The notes beneath the pieces were generated by a model. The model saw nothing but the letters and a program-made list of their open reading frames with translations. It did no database searches and was not told the origin of the DNA. Positions 1 to 13,028 of a stretch of 64,000 nucleotides of DNA are shown piece by piece. The number at the start of each line of letters is the position of its first letter. Positions within the stretch are counted from its first letter, which is position 1. Origin of the DNA: Solen grandis (lineage: Eukaryota > Mollusca > Bivalvia > Adapedonta > Solenidae). Location: assembly GCA_021229015.1 (NCBI GenBank), contig CM037783.1:5837324-5901323 (forward strand), in the 5' to 3' direction. The translations under genes and the position numbers were made by a program.

Positions 1-3000
1 TCCTGAATGTCAATTTACTCATGTTGCAAAAGTTATAGACAATGAAAATTTAATGTCCTATGTAGGTAATCATGAACATTAAGATTTAATGAGTAAAATT
101 TTCATATGACGTCACATGACATCAAAACTTAAAAAGCTACCAAAGTTCATCCGTGCTGCACAGCCGTCATTTATGGACTGATTGGCAGAAGTTATATATT
201 ACGACTTCATTGTGCAGGATTATATAGGTTTGCCAAAATTAGAAAAACACCAGGTTTGTCATGGTTTGCAGTGCAGAAAGCCCTATCTTTTGTTCAAAAC
301 AAAAGAAGTCTAGTTATTCTTATTCTTCTTATTCTCTTTTCTTCCTCTTGTATTTGTGTTAATTTCGATTGTTGCCAATGGCCCAAAACAATGAAAATTT
401 TATGGCATATATTTCAAACCATGAGCTTTCGAATGCAATGAATTTCATATTCATATGACGTCATATAACGTCAGATTTGACGTAAGGTGAAAAAGATTGT
501 ACGCGGTCTACAGCCATTATTTCTGGGCCGATTTTCATCAAAATTTCACAGAATGTGTATGTTAGGCTCTAGTTGTGCCTTCCGGTGTCCGTTTTTCAAA
601 ATTCGAAAGGGCAATGGTTCTTTGGCGAATCCAAGATTCGAACCATTGACGTCAAATTTCAAATGCGTATAAAATCGCTTACAAATGAACTAGAAAGATG
701 ATATTTGGACAGAATATAAGTCTCAAGGGTTACTTTACATTCTCTGAAGATGAACGTCATATGACGTCATATGACGTCATGAGGTGAAAGGTAATTTCTA
801 ATATTTACGTGTTAATTTTTATATGTTGTACAAGTCTGAGCACCTAGAAAATTTAATAGCATATGCTTCAGATAGAACTGTTTGCATTTCAATAATTTTC
901 ATTTTACTATGACGTGCTTTGACGTCAAACTTGACGTCGTCTAAAAATGTTTGTACGCGGTTACAGCCATTATTTCTGTGCCGATTTCATCAAAATTTCA
1001 CAGAATGCGTATGTTAGGCTCTAGTTGTGCCTTCCGGTGTCCACTTTCAAAATTCGAAAATGCAATAGTTCTATGGCGAATCCAGATTCGAACCATTGAC
1101 ATCAAATTTCAAATGCGTATAAAATCGCTTACAAATGAGCTAGAAAGATGATATTTGGACAGATTATAAATCTCGAGGGTTACTTTATATTCTCTGAAGA
1201 TGAACGTCATATGACGTCATATGACGTCATGAGGTGAAAGGTAATTTCTAATTTTTATAGGTTAATTTTTATATGTTGTTTACGTCCGAGCACCTTGAAA
1301 ATTTAATAGCATTTGCTTCAGATAGAACTGTTTCCATTTCAATAATTTTCATTTGACTATGACATGTTTTGACGTCAAACTTGACGTCGTCTAAAAATGC
1401 GTGTTCGCGGTCTACAGCCATTATTTCTGGGCAGATTTTCATTAATATTTCACAGAATGTGTATGTTAAAGTCTAGTTGTACATTCCGGTGTCCGTTTTT
1501 CCAAATTCGAAAATGCAAAGGTTTTATGGCGGATCCAAAATTCGAACCATTGACGTCAAATTTCAAATACGTATAAAATCGTTTCCAGATGAGTTAGAAA
1601 TATAATATTATATTTGGATAGTATATAAGTCTCCAAGAGTGCTTTACATTCTATGAAGATGAACGTCACATGACGTCATATGACGTCATAAGGTCAAAAA
1701 TAATTTCTGATATATAGGCGTTAATTTAGATATGTTGTTTACTTCCCAGGACCATGGAAATCTAATGGTATGTACATCAATCCGTGTGCTTTAGAATGCA
1801 ATGTAATTCATATTAATGTGACGTTATATCACGTAAGATTTGACGTCAGGGCAAAAAGGTTTTACGCGGTGTACAGCCATTATTTTTGGACCGATTTTCA
1901 TCAAAATTTCACAGAATGTATATGTAACGCTCTATATGTGTATCCCGGGTCCCTTTTTACAAATTCGAAAAAGCAATGTTTCTATGGCGAATCCAAGTTT
2001 CGAACCATTGACGTCAAATTTCAAATACATATAAAATCGCTTCCAGATGATTTAGAAAGTTGATATTTGGACTGAATATTAGTCTTTGAGACTTATTCAT
2101 ATTCTGTGAGGATTAACGTCATTTGACGTCATAAGGTCTAAAAGAATGTTAATATATCTACGCGGTAATTTCTATATGTTGCAAAGTTGTAAGAAGCATG
2201 AAAAATTACTTGATATATTCAAAATACTTAATATTTCATTTCATTGATTTTCTTATGCCTATGACGTCACATGACATCAAACTTGACGCTGTCTACACAA
2301 ACTTTTATGCGGTCTTCGGCTTATAAAATCGGTCCCATATGAGATAGAAAGTTGATATTTGAACATTATGTAGGTTTATGGATGTCTGAACGATTTTGTG
2401 AAAATGAACGTCATGTGACGTCAGATGACGTCATTACATGAAAATCTATTTCTAATATTTACAAGAAAATTTCTATATGTTAAAATGGTCCATAGAAATG
2501 TAATTTATATGACATTTTGCTTCAAACGTTGATATTTTTAATTTTACAATTTTCATATGCCTATGACGTCATATGACGTTACACTTGCCATATGCTGTTA
2601 AAGTTTGTACGCGGTCTACAGCCATTGTTTATGAACCGATTTTCATAAAATTTCACAGAAAGTGTATATTAGGTTTATAGTTGAGCCTCCCGGTGTCCGT
2701 TCTTCCAAATTCAAAAATGCAAAGGTTTTATGGCGGATCCAATATTCAAACCATTGACGTCAAATTTTAAATACGTATAAAATCGTTTCCAGATGAGTTA
2801 GAAATCTAATATTTGGAAAGTAAATAAGTCTCCAAGAGTGCTTTACATTCTATGAAGATGAACGTCATTTGACGTCATATGACGTCATAAGGTCAAAAAT
2901 TATTTCTGATATATATGCGTAAATTTAATATGCTGTTAACTTCCCAGGACCATGAAATCTTATGGTATATACTTTAGAAATGCTTTAGAATGCAATGTAA

Positions 3001-3525
3001 TTCATATTAATTTGACGTTATATCACATCAGATTTGACGTCAGGACAAAAAAGTTTTACGCGGTGTACAGCCATTATTTTTGGACCAATTTTCAGCAAAT
3101 TTCAAAGAATGTATATGTAACACTCTAGTTGTGTATCCCGGGTTCTGTTTTACAAATTTGAAAAGACGAAAAGGCAATGGTTCTATGGCGAATCCAAGTT
3201 TCGAAACATTGACGTCAAATTTCAAAAACATATAAAATCGCTTCGAGATTGATATTTGGACTGAATATTAGTCTTTAAGACTTATTTATATTCTGTGAGG
3301 ATTAACGTTATTTGACGTCATAAGGTCAAAAAGAATGTTAATATATCTACGCGGTAATTTCTATATGTTGCAAAGTTGCAAGGAGCATGAAAAAAATACT
3401 TGATATATTTAAGATACTTAATATTTGATTTCATTGATTTTCTTATGCCTATGATGTCATGTGACATCAAACTTGACGATGTCTACACACTCTTGTACGC
3501 GGTCTACAGCCATTATTACAGGATG
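1..3525 (+). repeat. Array of ~450-bp TGACGTCA-rich units, subfamily I
   Basis: Successive units are spaced about 450 bp, shown by the recurring block GTACGCGGTCTACAGCCATT at about 499, 951, 1404, 1862, 2607, 3057 and 3498. A unit also holds CCGATTTTCATCAAA, TTCACAGAATGTGTAT, GTGTCCGTTTTTCAAA and GATTCGAACC, and is closed by clusters of TGACGTCA and its half-sites. Around 2290-2340 a unit is internally deleted. Short open frames across it (60-97 codons) repeat with the period and are not genes. Confidence 0.9.
273..315 (+). repeat. Hairpin + CTAG terminus, variant stem
   Basis: TGCAGAAAGCCCTATC is followed by stem CTTTTGTT (287-294), loop CAA, stem AACAAAAG (298-305), four bases AAGT, then CTAG (310-313) and TT. 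The layout is the same as the termini at 7121, 9663 and 13002, but the stem bases differ on both arms. A T/C-rich simple tract follows directly. It resembles the 3' end of Helitron-class rolling-circle elements (hairpin, short spacer, CTRR, T). Confidence 0.6.
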
Positions 3526-3756
3526 GAATTCGAATTGTAAGCGTTTTAAATATATTTGATTTGTAACATAGATTATAAAAATTGTCCCAGTTAAATAAAT
3601 CGATATGAAAAATGATTTTCAGTTACTTTTGCCATTTCCTCCAAGTTAAACGGTTTATTTTTCAAAGTTCATTTAAGTTATGGCCATACAAAAGCAAGTT
3701 AAAGGCTGCAATTTCATATCCTCTTACTTTTTTTGCTTTTAAGTATTTGACAAATG
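3526..3756. other. Unassigned AT-rich spacer
   Basis: This is a short AT-rich stretch between the first array and the hairpin minisatellite. No gene or recognised repeat is seen. It reads like the run-in that precedes the GCAGAAAGTCCTATC terminus in other modules. Confidence 0.4.
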
Positions 3757-4115
3757 TAGCAGAAAGTCCTATCATTCGTATCAACGAACTTTCTGCCTAA
3801 AGCAGAAAGTCCTTTTGGGTTTGTTATGTTTATATTAGGGCTTTCTGCCTCAAGCAGAAAGACCTATTGGGTTTGTTATGTTTTTTCTTATTAGGACTTT
3901 CTGCCTACAGGCAGAAAGTCATATTGGGTTTGTACTGTTTTTAGGACTTTCTGCCTACAGGCAGAAAGTCATATTGGGTTTGTACTGTTTATTCTTCTTC
4001 TTCTTCTTATTAGGACTTTCTGCCTAAAGCAGAAAGTCCTATTGGGTTTGTTATGTTTATTATTAGGACTTTCTGCCTAAAGCAGAAAGTCCTATTGGGT
4101 TTGTTATGTTTTTTT
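3757..4115 (+). repeat. Minisatellite of six hairpin units
   Basis: Six tandem units each carry an inverted repeat: GGACTTTCTGC, loop CTAAA, GCAGAAAGTCC. Two copies (about 3895-3920 and 3944-3970) have perfect 12-bp arms GACTTTCTGCCT/AGGCAGAAAGTC. Each is followed by ATTGGGTTTGTTATGTT or a close variant and sometimes a TTC tract. One arm equals the GCAGAAAGTCCTAT leader of the CTAG-ended modules, so the units look like head-to-head copies of that end. Confidence 0.85.
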
Positions 4116-4139
4116 ATTCTTCTTATTCTTTTTTTCTTC

Positions 4140-5925
4140 CAAACTGAGCGTTAATTTAAGCATGTTGCAATGGTCCCAGGGCCATGAAATTTTAATGGCA
4201 TATACTTGATGCGATGAAATTTTGATTTCTATGATTTTCATATGCCTATGACGTCATATGACGTCACATTTGAAATATGCTACAAAAGTTTGTACGCGGT
4301 CTACAGCCATTGTTTGTGAACCGATTTTCATCAAATTTTCACAGATTGTGTATATTAAGTTCTAGTTGTGCATCCCGGTGTTTGTTTTTCAAAATTCGAA
4401 AAGTCCATGGTTCTATAGCGAATCCAAGATTCGAACCAAGGTCGTAAATTTTTTAAATGCTTATAAAATCTGTCCTTTTTAAGATAGAAAGTTGATATTT
4501 AGTCAGTATATAGGTCTCTAGAAGTTTTAAAGATTTTTTGAAAATAAATGTCATATGACGTCACGTGACGTCATTATAAGATATTGTATTTCTAATATTA
4601 ACAAGAGTATTTCTATATGTTGAAATTGTCGAAGGGCAATGAAAAATTTAATGACACATGCTTCAATTGCTAAAAGTTTGATTTCTATGATTTTCATGTG
4701 CCTATGACGTCATATGACGTCACACTTGAAATATGCAACAAAATTTTGTACGCGGTCCAGAGCCATTGTTTATGAACCGATTTTCATCAAATTTTCACAG
4801 ATTGTGTATATTAAGTTCTAGTTGTGCATCCGGTGTCCGTTTTTCAAAATTCGAAAAGTCCAAGGTTCTATAGCGATTCCAAGATTCGAACCAAGGTCGT
4901 AAATTTTCAAATTCTTATAAAATCGGTCCTATTTGAGATAGAAAAGATATTGGGTCAGTATATAGGTCTCTGGGAGTCTTAAACATTTTGTGAAAATAAA
5001 TGTCATATGACGTCACGTGACGTCATTATATGATAATGAATTTCTAATTCTAACAAGATTATTTCTATATGTTGAAATTTTCGAAGGGCAATGAAAATTT
5101 AATGCCGCATGCTTCAGATGCTGATATTTCGATTTCATGATTTTCAGAAGCCTATGACGTCATATGACGTCACATTTGAAATTGACTACGAAAGTTTGTA
5201 CACGGTCCAGAGCCATTATTAATGGGCCGATTTTCATCAAATTTTCAAGAATGTGTATTAAGTTTAGTTGTGCATCCGTGTCCGTTTTTCAAAATTCGAA
5301 AAGTCCATGGTTCTATAGCGAATTCAAGATTCGAACCAAGGTCGTAAATTTTTAAATGCTTATAAAATCGGTCCTATTTAGGACAGAAAAGTGATATTTG
5401 GTCAGTATATAGGTCTCTAAGAGTCTTAAATTTTGTGAAAAAAACGTCATATGACGTCACGTGACGTCATTATAGATAATGTATTTTTAATATTAACAAG
5501 ATTATTTCTATATGTTGAAATATGTCGAAGGGCAATGAAAATTTAATGACAAATTATTAGACGCTGAAATTTCGATTTCAATGATTTTCAGAAGCCTATG
5601 ACGTCATATGACGTCACATTTGAAATTGACTTCAGAAGTTTGTACACGGTCCAGAGCCATTATTAATGGCCGATTTTCATCAAATTTTCACAGATGTGTA
5701 TATTACGTTCTTATTGTGTATACCGGTGTCCGTTTTTCAAAATTCGAAAAGTCCAAGCATATATGGCGGATCCAAGATTCGAACCAATGACGTCAATATT
5801 TAAATGCTTATAAAAACTGTCCTATTTGAGATAGAAAGTTGAAATTTTGTCAGTTAGTAGGTCTCTGGGTGTCTTAACAATTATGTGAAAATAAACGTCA
5901 TATGACGTCACGTGACGTCATTTGT
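4140..5925 (+). repeat. Array of ~450-bp TGACGTCA-rich units, subfamily II
   Basis: There are four units with the block CCTATGACGTCATATGACG at about 4244, 4703, 5152 and 5596 (spacings 459, 449 and 444). They differ from subfamily I by AAGTCCATGGTTCTATAGCG and the paired cluster ATGACGTCACGTGACGTCA. Several units have small losses against the others (for example 5240-5280), typical of imperfect consensus in a repeat. Confidence 0.9.
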
Positions 5926-7147
5926 TTATTATTATTATTCTTTTCTTCTTCCTAACTAAACGCTTATTTTAAGTTTTTTCAATTAGCCATATCTCAATAA
6001 ATATCGATTTTTGTAAAATTATGTATGAATAAAAATTATAGCTGAATAATTGACGTTTCCAAAGATATTTAGTTTATTAAAATTGGTTTACGCAATACAA
6101 AGTTATAAGCAAAAAAACTAAATGAAATGAAGCTAATTTTGCTGATAATATGCTGTTTTCTTGAGGTTTAACAGTCAATATCTCAGAAACGACTGAAGAT
6201 AAGTTTATACATTATGCGTATAAAATGTAGCATGTTTTAAGACTTTCTAACGGTACCAATTTATTGAAATTGGACTTCATATAAGAAAGTTACATGGAAA
6301 ATAAGATATTTCATAATCATGCATCATAAAAATATGGAAAAGGTCACGCGCAGGGGTCACCAAGCTTAAATACTTGCGCAACGACTTAAAAAAAAAAAAA
6401 AAAAAAAAAAAATCAAATTGCAATTGATGGGCTATATCTTTATTTTTTTTTTTTTGTCGAATGTTTACTGTTTCCAAAATAAGCATTGAAGTTAATACAT
6501 GTACAACGGCACAAGACAAAATCCGTATTTGCAACACTATGTAGCTAGCGAGCAGTTTGCAAGCCTTGAAAAATTCACACGCAGCCCCACATTTTAGACC
6601 ATCTAAAAACTGCATTGTTATGCTAACGATATTCATATTGCATCAGTTTGTAGGCTGGGATGTTACCTTTCAAAATATCACCATAGTTCGAAATTCCAGG
6701 AATTTATGGCAAAACTACGGAAGCCCAAACACGCCAAAATCGCTAAATACGTTTAACTACGTTACAGGTGTCGAAAGGATATAGCACTATACAAATATTC
6801 AATACTTCTTCCTTATGAGGCTAAAATTAAACAAGGTTACAACTGAGCTGGAGTGATGAAATTCTATGTGTGATGAAAGTTAGAAACTTACATTTGAACA
6901 CTGTTTCATTTTTCTTTCATGTCATATGACATAGTATAAATTTTGTATGTAAACTACATGTGCAAGATATGGGCGGACTTTTATTAAAATTCACAGAATG
7001 TGTTCTATTTGTGCTATTTTATATAGAAATAGAGGAGATAGAAAGTTGCAATTTGGACAGATTATCTATTATGTCATCTTCTATATATACTATATAAAGC
7101 AGATGTTGCAGAAAGTCCTATCATTCGTTTAAACGAATGACATCTAG
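5926..7147 (+). mobile_element. Module ending in 20-bp palindrome + CTAG (copy 1)
   Basis: It begins with a TTA/TTC simple tract, then CTTCCTAACTAAACGCTTATTTT, and runs through a poly-A/poly-T stretch (6387-6460) to GCAGAAAGTCCTA. A perfect palindrome TCATTCGTTTAAACGAATGA (7121-7140) follows, then CATCTAG (7141-7147), then TT. It is nearly identical to 8503-9689. The apparent 119-codon minus-strand frame is a translation of the homopolymer and flanks, not a gene. The 3' layout suggests a non-autonomous Helitron-class element; the left end is not defined. Confidence 0.55.
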
Positions 7148-8385
7148 TTATTATTATTATTATTCTTTTTTTCCTCACGGATTTTCATATGTTGCAATCG
7201 TCCTAGGAGAATTAAATTTCGATGGCATATTATTCATATGCGTAATTAAAAAATTCTATAATTTTCATATGCCTATGACGTCATATGACGTCACACTTGG
7301 CAATTTGCTACAAAAGTTTGTACGCGGTCCAGAGCGATAATTAATGAACCGATTTTTATCAAATTTTCACAGAATGTGTATATTAAGTTCTAGTTGTGCA
7401 TCTCGTTGTCCGTTTTTCAAAATTCGAAAAGCACAAGGTTCTATGGCGAATGCAAGATTCAAACCAAGGACGTCAAATTGACAAATGCTCATAAAATCGT
7501 CCCTAAATGAGACAGAAGGTTGATATTTTGTCAGTACATAGATCTCCGATAGATTTAAATATTTTGTGAAAATGGACGTCTTGTGACGTCATATGACGTC
7601 ACACTTGAAATAAGCTACACAAGTTTGTACGCGGTCCAGAGCCATTATTAATGAACCGATTTTCATCAAATTTTCACAGAATGTGTATATTAAGTTCTAG
7701 TTGTGCATCCCGGTGTCCGTTTTTTAAAATTCGAAGAGTCCAAGGTTCTATAGCGATTCCAAGATTCGAACCAAGGTCGTAAATTTTCAAATTCTTATAA
7801 AATCGGTCCTATTTGAGATAGAAAGATGATATTGGGTCAGTATATAGGTCTCTGGGAGTCTTAAACATTTTGTGAAAATAAATGTCATATGAACGTTACG
7901 TGACGTCATTATATGATAATGAATTTCTAATTCTAACAAGATTATTTCTATATATTGAAATTTTCGAAGGGCAATGAAAATTTAATGCCGCATGTTTCGG
8001 ATTCTGAAATTTCGATTTCAATGATTTTCAGAAGTCTATGACGTCATATGACGTCACATTTGAAATTGACTAAGAAAGATTGTACACGGTCCAGAGCCAT
8101 TATTAATGGGCCGATTTTTATCAAATTTTCACAGAATGTGTATATTAAGTTCTTATTGTGTATACCGGTGTCCGTTTTTCAAATTTCGAAAAGTCCATGG
8201 TTCTATAGCGAATTCAAGATTCGAACCAAGGTCGTCAATTTTTAAATGCTTATAAAAACTGTCCTATTTGAGATAGAAAGTTGAAATTTTGTCAGTTAGT
8301 ATGTCTCTGGGTGTCTTAACAATTATGTGAAAATAAACGTCATATGACGTCACGTGACGTCATTTGTTTCTTACTATTATTCTTT
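7148..8385 (+). repeat. Array of TGACGTCA-rich units between the two modules
   Basis: There are about two and a half units of subfamily II (blocks at about 7271, 7583 and 8040) following an ATT simple tract. It ends with GACGTCATTTGTTTC and a new TTATTATTC tract. Confidence 0.85.
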
Positions 8386-8904
8386 TCTTCTTCCTAACTA
8401 AACACTTATTATAATATGTTGCAATAGTCCTAGGACGATGAAATTTTTATGGCTTATTAGGCACGTGAGGAAATTTTGATTTCACCCCTACTGCATATAT
8501 GTAGCCATATCTCAATAAATATCGATTTTTGTAAATATATGTATGAATAAGAATTATAGCTGAATAATTGACGTTTCCAAAGATATTTAGTTTATTAAAA
8601 TTGGTTTACGCAATACCAATTTATAAGCAAAAAAACTAAACGAAATGAAGCTAATTTTGCTGATAATATGCTGTTTTCTTGAGGTTTAACAGTCAATATC
8701 TCAGAAACGACTGAAGATAAGTTTATACATTATGCGTATAAAATGTAGCATGTTTTAAGAGCTTTTAACGGTACCAAGTTTATTGAAATTGGACTTCATA
8801 TAAGAAAGTTACATGGAAAATAAGATATTTCATAATCATGCATCATAAAAATATGGAAAAGGTCACGCGCAGGGGTCACCAGGCTTAAATACTTGCGCAA
8901 CGAC

Positions 8905-8935
<31 letters not shown>

Positions 8936-9689
8936 AAATTGCAATTGATGGGCTATATCTTGATTTTGTTCTTTTTTTGTTGTTGTTGTTTTTTTTGTCG
9001 AATGTTGACTGTTTCCAAAATAAGCATTGAAGTTAATACATGTACAACGGCACAAGACAAAAATCCGTATTTGCAACACTATGTAGCTAGCGAGCAGTTT
9101 GCAAGCCTTGAAAAATTCACACGCAGCCCCACATTTTAGACCATCTAAAAACTGCATTGTTATGCTAACGATATTCATATTGCATCAGTTTGTAGGCTGG
9201 GATGTTACCTTTCAAAATATCACCATAGTTCGAAATTCCAGGAATTTATGGCAAAACTACGGAAGCCCAAGCACGCCAAAATCGCTAAATACGATTAACT
9301 ACGTTACAGGTGTCGAAAGGATATAGCACTATACAAATATTCAATACTTCTTCCTAATGAGGCTAAAATTAAACAAGGTTACAACTGAGCTGGAGTGATG
9401 AAATTCTATGTGTGATGAAAGTTAGAAACTTACATTTGAACACTGTTTCATTTTTCTTTCATGTCATATGACATAGTATAAATGTTGTATGTAAACTACA
9501 TGTGCAAGATATGGGCGGACTTTTATTAAAATTCACAGAATGTGTTCTATTTGTGCTATTTTATATAGAAATAGAGGAGATAGAAAGTTGCAATTTGGAC
9601 AGATTATCTATTATGTCATCTTCTATATATACTATATAAAGCAGATGTTGCAGAAAGTCCTATCATTCGTTTAAACGAATGACATCTAG
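8386..9689 (+). mobile_element. Module ending in 20-bp palindrome + CTAG (copy 2)
   Basis: From AGCCATATCTCAATAAATA onwards this matches 5985-7147 almost base for base, including the poly-A run, the pair of opposed spurious frames, and the perfect palindrome (9663-9682) plus CATCTAG (9683-9689). With the array between them the two copies form a direct repeat of about 2.5 kb. Confidence 0.6.
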
Positions 9690-11060
9690 TTTTATGTCCT
9701 CTTATATTTGTGTTAATTTCGATGTGTTGCCATTGGCCTGAACAATCAGAATTTTATGGCATGTATTTCAAACCATGAGCTTTCGGATGCATTGAATTTC
9801 ATATTCATATGACGTCATATAACGTCAGACTTGACGTCACCTGAAAAGATTGTACGCGGTCTATAGCATTATTTCTGGACCGATTTTCATCAAAATTTTC
9901 ACAGAATGTGTATGTTAGGCTCTAGTTGTGCATCCCGGTGTCCGTTTTTCAAAATTCGAAAAGTCCATGGTTCTATAGCGAATCCAAGATTCGAACCAAG
10001 GTCGTAAATTTTTAAATGCTTATAAAATCTATCCTATTTAAGATAGAAAGTTGATATTTCGTCAGTTTATAGGTCTCTAGAAGTCTTAAAAATTTTGTGA
10101 AAATAAATGTCATATGACGTCACGTGACGTCATTATATGATAATGTATTTCTAATATTAACAAGAATATTTCTATATGTTGAAATTATCGAAGGCAATGA
10201 AAATTTAATGCCGCATGCTTCAAACTCTGAAATTTTGATTTCTATGATTTTCATATGCCTAGGACGTCATATGACGTCACACTTGAAATATGCAACAAAA
10301 GTTTGTACGCAGTCTACAGCCATTGTTTATGAACCGATTTTCATCAAATTTTCACAGAATGTGTATATTAAGTTCTAGTTGTGCATCTCGGTGTCCGATT
10401 TTCAAAATTCGAAAAGTCCATGGTTCTATAGCGAATTCAAGATTCGAACCAAGGTCGTAAATTTTTAAATGCTTATAAAATCGGATTTATTTGAGATAGA
10501 AAAGTGATATTTGGTCAGTATATAGGTCTCTGGGAGTCTTAAACATTTTGTGAAAATAAACGTCACATGACGTCACGTGACGTCATTATATGATAATGTA
10601 TTTCTAATATTAATAAGAGTATTTCTATATGTTGAAATTGTCAAAGGGCAATGAAAATTTAATGACAAATGATTCAGATGCAGTAATTTTGATTTCAATG
10701 ATTTTTCAGAAGCCTATGACGTCGTATGACGTCACATTTGAAATTGACTACGAAAGTTTGTACACGGTCTAGAGCCATTATTAATGGGCCGATTTTTATC
10801 AAATTTTCACAGAATGTGTATATTTCGTTCTTATTGTGTATACCGGTGTCCGTTTTTCAAAATTCGAAAAGTCCAAGCATCTATGGCGGATCCAATATTC
10901 GAACCAAGGACGTCAATTTTTAAATGCTTATAAAAAATGTCCTATTTGAGATAGAAAGTTGGAATTTCGTCAGTTAGTAGGTCTCTGGATGTCTAACAAT
11001 TATGTGAAAATAAACGTCATATGACGTCACGTGACGTCATTTTTTTATTATTATTATTCT
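9690..11060 (+). repeat. Array of TGACGTCA-rich units
   Basis: It opens with subfamily I sequence (9700-9960), switches to subfamily II within a unit near 9950, and continues to GACGTCATTTTTTTATTATTATT at 11035-11060. The switch in mid-unit indicates recombination or gene conversion between subfamilies. Confidence 0.85.
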
Positions 11061-12842
11061 TTTCTTCTTCCTAACTAAACGCTTATTTTGATATGTTGCA
11101 ATAGTCCTAGGACCATGAAATTTTTATGGGTTATTAGTCACGTGAGGAAATTTTGATTTCAATGATTGTCAGCAGCCTATGTCGTCATATGACGTCACAG
11201 CTAAAAATAGTGAAAATGGTGTTTGCGCTCTACAGCCGTCATTTATAGTCGGATTTTCTTCAAATTTTCACAGATGGTACATCTTGAAAATAAGGTGTGC
11301 ATATCCTGTCAGCTTTCCGAAATTCCGAAAGACCGAAGTTCTGTGGCTGAAATAAGATTCGAACATAGGACCGAAAATTTCATTTTAGGATTAAAGAGCT
11401 TCAGGATAAGATAGAAAGTTGAAACTTACACAGTTTGCAGTTCTGCAGAATTTCTACATAACTTTTGATTCCTGACGTCATATGACGTCATGTGACGTCA
11501 TAAGCATACTTCTTAATTTTTATTTAGGGCAATGATTTTGACATGATGCAGTTGTTCAGAATAATGAAAATTTCAGAGTTATGACAGTAAAGTATGCGCT
11601 TTTGAACAAAAGCATCTTCAACACCCTATGTCGTTATATGACGTCAGAGCTAAAAATAGTGAAAAATGGTGTTCACGCTCTACAGCCGCCATTTATGGTC
11701 GGATTTTCTTCAAATTTTCACAGATGGTACATCTTGAAACTAAGGTGTGCATATCCTGTCAGCTGACCGAATTCCGAAAGACCGAAGTTCTGTGGCTGAA
11801 ATAAGATTCGAACATAGGACCGAAAATTTCATTTTAGCATTAAAGAGCTTCAGGATGAGATAGAAAGTTGAAACTTACACAGTTTGCAGTTCTTCAGAAT
11901 TTCTCAATATATTTTGAGTCGTGACTCAAATGTCGTCATGTGACGTCATAAGCATACTTCTTAATTATCATTTTAGGGCAATGATTTCAACATGATGCCA
12001 GTTGTTCAGAATAATGAAAATTTTAGACTTATGACAGTAAAGTATGCGCTTTTGAACAAAAGCATCTTCAGCACCTTAATGACATCATGTGACGTCAGAG
12101 CTAAAATATTGAAAATGGTGTTCGCGCTCTACAGCGGCCATTTATGGTCGGATTTTCTTCTAATTTTCACAGATGGTACACCTTGAAACTAAGGTGTGCA
12201 TATCATGTCAGCTAACCGAAATTCCGAAAACCGAAGTTCTGTGGCTAAAGTAATATTCGAACATAGGACCAAAAATTTCATTTTAGGATTAAAGAGCTTC
12301 AGGATGAGATAGAAAGTTGAAACTTACACAGTTTGCAGTTCTGCAGCACTTCTACAAATATTTTGAATCGTGACGTCAGAGGACGTCATAAGCATACACT
12401 TATTTTTAATTTTGGGGCAATGATTTCGACATGATGCCAGTTGTTCAGAAATATGAAAATTTCAGAGATATTGCAGTAACGTATGCGTTTTTGAGCAACA
12501 GCATTTTCAGCATCCTATGACGTCACGTGACGTCAGAGCTAAAAATAGTGAAAAATGGTGTTCGCGCTCTACAGCCGCCATTTATGATCAGATTTTCTTC
12601 AAATTTTTACAGATGGTACATCTTGAAACTAAGGTGTGAATATTTTGTCAGCTAACCTTAATTCCGAAAAACCGAAGTATTGTGGCTGAAATAAGATTCG
12701 AACATAGGACCAAAAATTTCATTTTAGGGTTAAAGAACTTCGGGATGAGATAGAAAGTTGAAACTTACACAGTTTGCAGTTCTGCATAATTTCTACATAT
12801 ATTTTGAGTCGTGACGTCATATGACGTCATAAGCATACTAAT
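11061..12842 (+). repeat. Array of ~445-bp units, subfamily III
   Basis: There are four divergent units with CGCTCTACAGCCGCCATTTA, CACAGATGGTACATCTTGAA, TGTGGCTGAAATAAGATTCG, ATGATGCCAGTTGTTCAGAA and GAACAAAAGCATCTTCA. The TGACGTCA clusters and the ATTCGAAC block are kept while the intervening sequence differs from I and II. Period is about 445 bp (about 11222, 11676, 12121 and 12561). Confidence 0.88.
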
Positions 12843-13028
12843 TCTACTGCTACTTTTTTTTTTCTTCGTAACTAAACGCTTATTTTTCGCGGAATACAAT
12901 GTCAATTGTTCAGCATGAACATGAAATACTATCAGAGGTGAGTCATTCCATGAAACTTCTATCTCCGTTTTTTGTATAAACACAGGTTGCAGAAAGTCCT
13001 ATCATTCGTTTTGACGAATGACATCTAG
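12843..13028 (+). mobile_element. Short module ending in imperfect palindrome + CTAG
   Basis: A simple T tract and CTTCGTAACTAAACGCTTATTTT are followed by a short unique part, GCAGAAAGTCCTA, an imperfect palindrome TCATTCGTTTTGACGAATGA (13002-13021) and CATCTAG (13022-13028), then TT and a TTC tract. The 3' end is the same as at 7147 and 9689 with a much shorter body. Confidence 0.55.

Noticed and set aside
256..2063. Open frames of 60-97 codons in the first array
   Set aside because: They recur with the ~450-bp period, differ only by the unit differences and have no known motifs. They are repeat translations.
6277..6784. 119-codon minus and 75-codon plus frames (and copies at 8885-9326)
   Set aside because: They cross a poly-A/poly-T run and overlap on both strands within a repeated module. 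No protein features.
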